DNA of 64,000 nucleotides. It comes from Porticoccus sp. W117 (GTDB lineage: Bacteria > Pseudomonadota > Gammaproteobacteria > Pseudomonadales > Porticoccaceae). The DNA lies in the NCBI RefSeq assembly GCF_030341905.1, contig NZ_JATAAF010000002.1, forward strand, positions 308,505-372,504, in the 5' to 3' direction. A program made the position numbers and the translations under genes. Shown here one piece after another: positions 59,900-64,000 of this stretch. Under the pieces are notes generated by a model that saw only the letters and a program-made list of their open reading frames with translations, was not told the DNA's origin and did not search any database. Within the stretch, counting starts at the first letter, position 1. Each line of letters opens with the position of its first letter.

Positions 59900-62238
59900 C
59901 GCACATTGACCACCGGAATCAAATTGCTGCTCTGGGTTTGTTTTTGGGCGTAGTGCATCAGCACCAGATAGCTGGCCACCATAAACAGGGCCGCGCCGCC
60001 GCTCCATATCAGTGAGCTGGTGGGGTGGGCGCTGAATGTGCCTAACTGGTAACACAGTACCGCTGCGGTATAGGCGATGGCGGTGTTCCAGATGGCGGAG
60101 AATCCGGCCCAGAAACCGCCGGCTTCTTTGTAAATGGCCCCCAGAGTAGCCACGCAGGGCATATACAACAGTACAAACAGAATGTAGGCGAACGCTCCGA
60201 TGCGGCCATCGAACAGCTGGTTCATCAGCGCCAGGGTGCCCAGTTCCACTTCTTGCTCAGCGGCTGCGGCAGCCTGGTCGCTCATTTCATCTACCTGAAT
60301 GCCCAGTGGGTCGCCAAAGGCGCCGCCCAGCTCTGACAGGTTGGCGGGAATGGTTGCCACTGCCTCGCCCAGTTTTTCGCCAAAGCTGCTGTTTTCATCT
60401 TCATCGCCGTCTACGCCAGCCATGCTGGTGTACAGGGAATCCAGGGTGCCAACCACCACTTCCTTGGCGAAGATGCCGCTGAAAATACCCACGGTGGCGG
60501 GCCAGTTTTCTTCTTTCACTCCCATGGGGGCAAACGCCGGGGTGATTTTCATGCCGATGACCGAGAGTACGGATTTTTCCGAATCCTGATTGCCAAAGCT
60601 GCCGTCGGTGCCGATGGAATTGAGAAAGTTAAGCACAATCACCACCGCGACAATGGCTTTACCCGCCCGCAGTACAAACCCTTTCAGGCGGTGCCAGGTG
60701 CTGGTCAACAGGCCGCGCAGGGTGGGGATATGATAGTTGGGCAGTTCCATAATAAACGGCGTCATATCCCGGCTCATCAAACGTTTGCGAACCAGAAAGC
60801 CGGTGAGCACGGCCAGTGCCAAACCAATCAGATACAGGGCGAACACAATGTTCTGACCCTGAACCGGAAAGAACGCCGCCGCGAAAAGCACATAAACAGT
60901 AAGCCGCGCCCCGCAGGACATAAAGGGTGCCATCAGTGCTGTGAGCAAGCGGTCCTGCTGGGAATCCAGAGTGCGGGCGGACATGACCGAAGGCACGTTA
61001 CAACCAAAACCCACCACCAGAGGCACAAAGGATTTACCCGGCAATCCTATGGCGCGCATCATGCGGTCGAGAATAAAAGCGGCTCTGGCCATGTAGCCGC
61101 TGCTCTCCAGAAATGACTGGAACAGAAACAGGGTGCCGATCACCGGCACAAAGCTCATCACCAGCTGAACGCCGCCACCGGCACCGTCGGCCACCAGTGT
61201 CACTAAAAATTCTGGCAGGTGCAGGAAGGTGAGCAGTTGCCGTGGCAAATCCACAAAGATAGCGCCGGCGGCAATGTCAAAGAAGTCGATAAAGGCACTG
61301 CCCAGGTGGATGGTGAACAAAAACATCAGGTACATCACGCCGAGAAAGATGGGGAAGGCCAATACCCGGTTGAGCAGGATTTTATCCAGGCGGTCGCTGA
61401 ACGTGAGTTTGTTGCCACCGTCCCTGTGCTGGGCGCCTTCCACTTGCTCGCCAATCCACTGGTAACGAGCCTGAATCAACAGGTCGGAGGCACTGGTGCC
61501 GTGCTTTTGCTCCAGGCTGTTGATTTCTGTTTCCACCGCACTGGACAGATCTTCAGGCAGTTCCGCAGTGGCATGGGCATCTCGCTCCAGAAGTGCGGTA
61601 ATGCGCAGACGATTGCTGCTCTGCTGACGCTGTTCAAGTAACCGACCGATGGAGGCAATGGCCACTTCCAGGCTGGTTTCCAGTGCGATGTGGTCATTAT
61701 TGGCATCTGCCGTTGCTTCCTGTTCCGCAGGCCGCAGCTTGTTGATGATGACATCCACCAGGGTGCCAATGCCTTCTTGCTTGCTGGCGATAATGGGCAC
61801 TACCGGAACGCCGAGCTTTTCCGCCAGCGCGTAGGGGTCAATATGGACGCCTTGCTGATCGGCCACATCGATCATGTTGAGTGCAATAACACAGGGCACG
61901 TTGGCGTCGCGCAGCTGGGTATGCAGGTAAAGGCCGCGCTCCAGGCTGGAGGCATCAATGATATTCACCAGCAGGTCGGCGCTGCCATCGAGCACATATT
62001 GCTGGGCAATTTGCTGATCGATGGAGTCGCTGTCGTGAGTGACGTGCAGGGAGTAGGTGCCGGGCAGGTCCACCACATCGAAACTGGTGTCGCCGTGGTC
62101 AAAGCTGCCGGACTTCTGTTCAACCGTTACCCCGGGCCAGTTGCCCACCTTCTGGTGAGTGCCGGTCAGTGCGTTGAAAAGAGTGGTTTTGCCGCAGTTG
62201 GGGTTGCCAACCAGGGCCAGGGTAAAGGCGCGTTTCAT
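59896..62238 (-). CDS. feoB: Ferrous iron transporter FeoB
   Basis: A 780-residue inner-membrane protein importing Fe(II). The N-terminal G domain has GNPNCGKT at 11-18 and DLPGTYSL as G3, then the helical spacer, and two Gate-type membrane halves with conserved Cys (PLVVGFGCNVPSVMSARTL). The length is normal for gammaproteobacteria. feoA lies 29 bases upstream in the same direction; no feoC is seen downstream. Ferrous uptake fits anaerobic growth with nitrate. Confidence 0.97.
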   Translation of the reverse strand: MKRAFTLALVGNPNCGKTTLFNALTGTHQKVGNWPGVTVEQKSGSFDHGDTSFDVVDLPGTYSLHVTHDSDSIDQQIAQQYVLDGSADLLVNIIDASSLERGLYLHTQLRDANVPCVIALNMIDVADQQGVHIDPYALAEKLGVPVVPIIASKQEGIGTLVDVIINKLRPAEQEATADANNDHIALETSLEVAIASIGRLLEQRQQSSNRLRITALLERDAHATAELPEDLSSAVETEINSLEQKHGTSASDLLIQARYQWIGEQVEGAQHRDGGNKLTFSDRLDKILLNRVLAFPIFLGVMYLMFLFTIHLGSAFIDFFDIAAGAIFVDLPRQLLTFLHLPEFLVTLVADGAGGGVQLVMSFVPVIGTLFLFQSFLESSGYMARAAFILDRMMRAIGLPGKSFVPLVVGFGCNVPSVMSARTLDSQQDRLLTALMAPFMSCGARLTVYVLFAAAFFPVQGQNIVFALYLIGLALAVLTGFLVRKRLMSRDMTPFIMELPNYHIPTLRGLLTSTWHRLKGFVLRAGKAIVAVVIVLNFLNSIGTDGSFGNQDSEKSVLSVIGMKITPAFAPMGVKEENWPATVGIFSGIFAKEVVVGTLDSLYTSMAGVDGDEDENSSFGEKLGEAVATIPANLSELGGAFGDPLGIQVDEMSDQAAAAAEQEVELGTLALMNQLFDGRIGAFAYILFVLLYMPCVATLGAIYKEAGGFWAGFSAIWNTAIAYTAAVLCYQLGTFSAHPTSSLIWSGGAALFMVASYLVLMHYAQKQTQSSNLIPVVNVR

Positions 62239-62267
62239 GAGGTTTAGATACTGCGGTCAGGTGGCGG

Positions 62268-62510
62268 TTAGATTTTTTCTACTTTGATATTGCCCGCTTC
62301 AGCGCGGCGCAAACTCAGGCGAAAGCCTCTTACTTGAATATCCATGGGGTCGCCCAGTGGGGCTACCTGTTCTATGGAGAAGGGCGTGCCTGGCGTCAGC
62401 CCCAGGCTCATCAAGCGATTGCGGTAATCGGCATCAATGCCGTTGTAATGGCGGATGATGGCGTGGTCGCCAATGGTCAGGTCTGCCAGCAGCAGAGAGG
62501 TATCTGTCAT
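62268..62510 (-). CDS. feoA: Ferrous iron transport protein FeoA
   Basis: An 80-residue cytoplasmic SH3-like protein that assists FeoB: LADLTIGDHAIIRHYNG at the N-terminus, RLMSLGLTPGTPFSIEQVAP in the middle and IQVRGFRLSLRRAEAGNIKVE at the end, all typical (quoted in parts). It is the first gene of the feo operon. A Fur-like box lies 52 bases before its start codon. Confidence 0.95.
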   Translation of the reverse strand: MTDTSLLLADLTIGDHAIIRHYNGIDADYRNRLMSLGLTPGTPFSIEQVAPLGDPMDIQVRGFRLSLRRAEAGNIKVEKI

Positions 62511-62561
62511 AACGTTACCGGAAGCGATGAGCTGCAGGGCTCACATTGAAAGTTATAGTCA

Positions 62562-62580
62562 AATAAGATTTATTCGCATT
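62562..62580 (-). promoter_or_regulatory. Candidate Fur box of feoAB
   Basis: On the minus strand AATGCGAATAAATCTTATT matches the 19-base Fur pattern AATGATAATNATTCTCATT at about fourteen of eighteen positions. It lies where the feo promoter would be. Repression by iron-loaded Fur is the expected role. Confidence 0.6.
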
Positions 62581-62703
62581 ATACCTGCCGGCCTTGAAAA
62601 TGAAAGGAGGCTGTAAAGCAACTGTCATTCTAAGTTGCTGTAATTCAAATAATTTGCATGCCGTTTTTTAACGGTGAGGAAAAGCGACCTTTGTCGTCAT
62701 CAT

Positions 62704-62811
62704 ATGAGCGGCTTATCATTGCTGGCCTGCTTGATATTGGCTATCATTTGCATTTGCCGCTCTGGCAGGAAAACTGACTTTCACTTCGTTCGCAATAAGG
62801 CTAAGGAATAA
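62704..62811 (+). CDS. Possible small membrane protein (35 residues)
   Basis: ATG at 62704 opens a 35-residue frame with one strongly hydrophobic stretch (LSLLACLILAIICICR) and a charged tail, ending 3 bases before the PepSY gene start. No ribosome binding site is visible before it, and the AAGGA of the next gene lies in its last codons. It could be a real small membrane protein or chance. Confidence 0.25.
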   Translation: MSGLSLLACLILAIICICRSGRKTDFHFVRNKAKE

Positions 62812-62814
62812 ACC

Positions 62815-63099
62815 GTGAAAAATACTCTTAAAGCACTTCCACTGTTAATGGCAGCTACTTTTACAGGCCACGCTTTTGCTGGCGCAGATTGCCCGGAACT
62901 CCCCAAAGAGCAGTGGATGACCCCACTGGAAATGCAGAAAAAAATCGTCAATGAATACGGGTTTGAAATCAAAAAGTTCAAAGTTGATGGCAATTGCTAC
63001 GAGATTTACGGTTGGGAAATGATTGATGGCAAGCGCACTAAAGTCGAAGTGTACTTCAACCCGAAAACCGGTGAAATCGTCAAAAAAGAAGTGGACTAA
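62815..63099 (+). CDS. Small exported PepSY-domain protein
   Basis: A 94-residue protein with a signal peptide (1-23, ending AFAG) and one PepSY-like domain (NEYGFEIKKFKVDGNCYEIYG, in parts, ending YFNPKTGEIVKKE). Two Cys in the mature part may form a disulfide. GTG 62815 is used, with AAGGA 8 bases upstream. Small PepSY proteins are commonly encoded next to cytochrome b561 genes, as here, and the pair is thought to act in electron transfer or redox control; the exact role is unknown. Confidence 0.85.
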   Translation: MKNTLKALPLLMAATFTGHAFAGADCPELPKEQWMTPLEMQKKIVNEYGFEIKKFKVDGNCYEIYGWEMIDGKRTKVEVYFNPKTGEIVKKEVD

Positions 63100-63135
63100 C
63101 GGCACAGCCGCAACGGATACATGGGTATTGAGTAA

Positions 63136-63630
63136 GTGATCTGGGACATTTTTGTTCGGATTTTTCACTGGTGTTTGGCGGTTGCCTTTGTCAGCAACTA
63201 CTGGTTTTTGGAAGAGGGTGATCCGCCTCACGAGTGGGTTGGTTATGCAATTCTTGTGTTGATTTGTTTGCGGCTGATCTGGGGCTTTATTGGTACGGAG
63301 ACTGCGCGCTTTCGCCAATTCTGGCCAACTTGGGCAAAGCTCAAGGCGCACCTTCGCGAAGCCCCACTCTCGTTCAAGAAACCACACCATGGCCATAACC
63401 CGTTGGGTTCATTGATGGTATTGCTTTTGCTGAGTTCAATCCTGGTGTGTGGTATCAGCGGTTGGATGCAGGAATGGGATATGTTCTGGGGGGAAGACTG
63501 GGTGCAATTAACCCACAGCATTTCCGCAGACATTGCCATGGCGGCAGCAGGGGTTCATGTTCTGGCTGTGCTGGTGATGCAGCGTATTTCTGGCGTTCAA
63601 TTAATTAAGCAAATGATTTCCGGTCGTTAG
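63136..63630 (+). CDS. Cytochrome b561-type membrane protein
   Basis: A 164-residue protein with four helices. His pairs that may bind two haems b are in IFHWCLAV, the THSISADI segment and AAAGVHVLAV, with more His between helices (KKPHHGHNP, near residue 80). Start is GTG 63136; there is only a weak ribosome binding site. It follows the PepSY gene by 36 bases and probably shares its transcript. Confidence 0.85.
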   Translation: MIWDIFVRIFHWCLAVAFVSNYWFLEEGDPPHEWVGYAILVLICLRLIWGFIGTETARFRQFWPTWAKLKAHLREAPLSFKKPHHGHNPLGSLMVLLLLSSILVCGISGWMQEWDMFWGEDWVQLTHSISADIAMAAAGVHVLAVLVMQRISGVQLIKQMISGR

Positions 63631-63678
63631 CTTCATCACACAAAACAATCTCATATAAAGAAATGCCACATAAAAAAC

Positions 63679-63699
63679 ACCGGCTCTGAACGAGCCGGT
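63679..63699. terminator. Hairpin after the cytochrome b561 gene
   Basis: ACCGGCTC-TGAAC-GAGCCGGT is a perfect 8-bp stem 48 bases after the stop. The A-run at 63672-63677 gives a T-run only on the minus strand, so on the plus strand it is a hairpin without a T-tail; it may end transcription in both directions. Confidence 0.6.
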
Positions 63700-64000
63700 C
63701 AGACTGCTGACAAAGTCCTCGCCCTCGTGCGGGGACTTTTTATAATGGGGCATGTTAAAAGACCGCCCCCAAACCCAGTCCACTATGGAGTTCGTCAGCA
63801 TTGACGAGCTAGTTCCCGCCGACCACCTGCTGCGTAAGATCGATAAGGTCATCGACTTCAGCTTTATTCACGCTCTGGTTAAAGACCTGTACTGCGCCGA
63901 CAATGGTCGTCCGGCCTTGGATCCTACGTTGCTGTTTAAATTGCTATTCATTGGGTATGTGTTTGGTGTACGCAGTGAGCGTCAGTTGATCCGAGAAGTT
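63700..64000 (+). mobile_element. Left end of an IS1182-type insertion sequence (cut by window edge)
   Basis: The left boundary lies between the hairpin at 63699 and the hairpin CAAAGTCC/GGGGACTTT (63709-63739). The transposase gene begins at 63752 and runs off the window. The right end and target duplication are outside the window. Confidence 0.75.
63752..64000 (+). CDS. IS1182-family transposase, N-terminal 83 codons (3' end outside window)
   Basis: The frame is open from ATG 63752 to the window end. The visible protein has the usual IS1182/IS4-like N-terminal pattern: MEFVSIDELVPADHLLRKID, then YCADNGRPALDPTLLFKLLF and GYVFGVRSERQLIREV. No premature stop or frameshift appears in the visible part. 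The catalytic DDE residues would lie beyond the window. Confidence 0.9.
   Translation, partial: MLKDRPQTQSTMEFVSIDELVPADHLLRKIDKVIDFSFIHALVKDLYCADNGRPALDPTLLFKLLFIGYVFGVRSERQLIREV

Overview
The window is a 64 kb chromosomal segment from a Gram-negative bacterium, most likely a free-living, probably aquatic gammaproteobacterium. The support is a TonB-dependent receptor, a NarX-NarL system with its NarGHJI nitrate reductase, FeoAB, an RHS protein and proteobacterial REP-type palindromes. I cannot name the genus. I see no rRNA, tRNA or CRISPR array.

Layout. (1) 1-2190: 3' part of a TonB-dependent receptor gene, closed by a clear terminator. (2) 2340-16933: one compact seven-gene operon built on a MoxR AAA+ ATPase, a DUF58 protein and two membrane-anchored von Willebrand A (VWA) proteins. 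To these Bat-type parts it adds a secreted protein with a degenerate retropepsin-like fold, a Ser/Gly-rich membrane protein and a giant 1748-residue TPR protein. (3) 17121-23490: an RHS/tip/immunity locus. A Sec-exported RHS protein with a Cys-rich tip is followed by a probable immunity gene, a truncated duplicate of the downstream permease gene, a REP-associated tyrosine transposase between inverted REPs, a startless second Cys-rich tip and a second small immunity-like gene. (4) 23541-27652: DUF318-type permease, CRTAC1-like FG-GAP lipoprotein and a convergent DUF3179 protein. (5) 28135-34300: gcvP, a uracil-DNA glycosylase family gene, a 288-bp MITE-like element ending at the start codon of an HD-GYP phosphodiesterase gene, and an rRNA-methyltransferase-like gene.

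(6) 34373-55164: a nitrate respiration island. narXL diverge from narK-narGHJI, followed by a parvulin-type isomerase and mobB (molybdenum cofactor). After a DUF4145 gene, the minus strand carries a NarK1-type transporter, a PP2C phosphatase/Ser-Thr kinase fusion, a Crp/Fnr-type regulator and a cytochrome P460. A third NarK-like transporter diverges from them. NarL-type 7-2-7 and FNR-type sites lie in the two divergent promoter regions, and another FNR-type palindrome precedes a porin gene at 55331-56542. About ten REP-like palindromes are packed between 38.8 and 55.3 kb. (7) 56826-63630: a retropepsin-like protease coupled to an SPFH protein, a VOC protein, a RarD-like permease, feoAB with a Fur-like box, and a PepSY/cytochrome b561 pair. 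(8) 63752-64000: start of an IS1182-type transposase cut by the window edge.

The best candidates for undescribed biology are the two-tip RHS locus with its duplicated permease fragment, the MoxR/VWA/giant-TPR operon, and the link of a kinase/phosphatase fusion and a porin to nitrate respiration.
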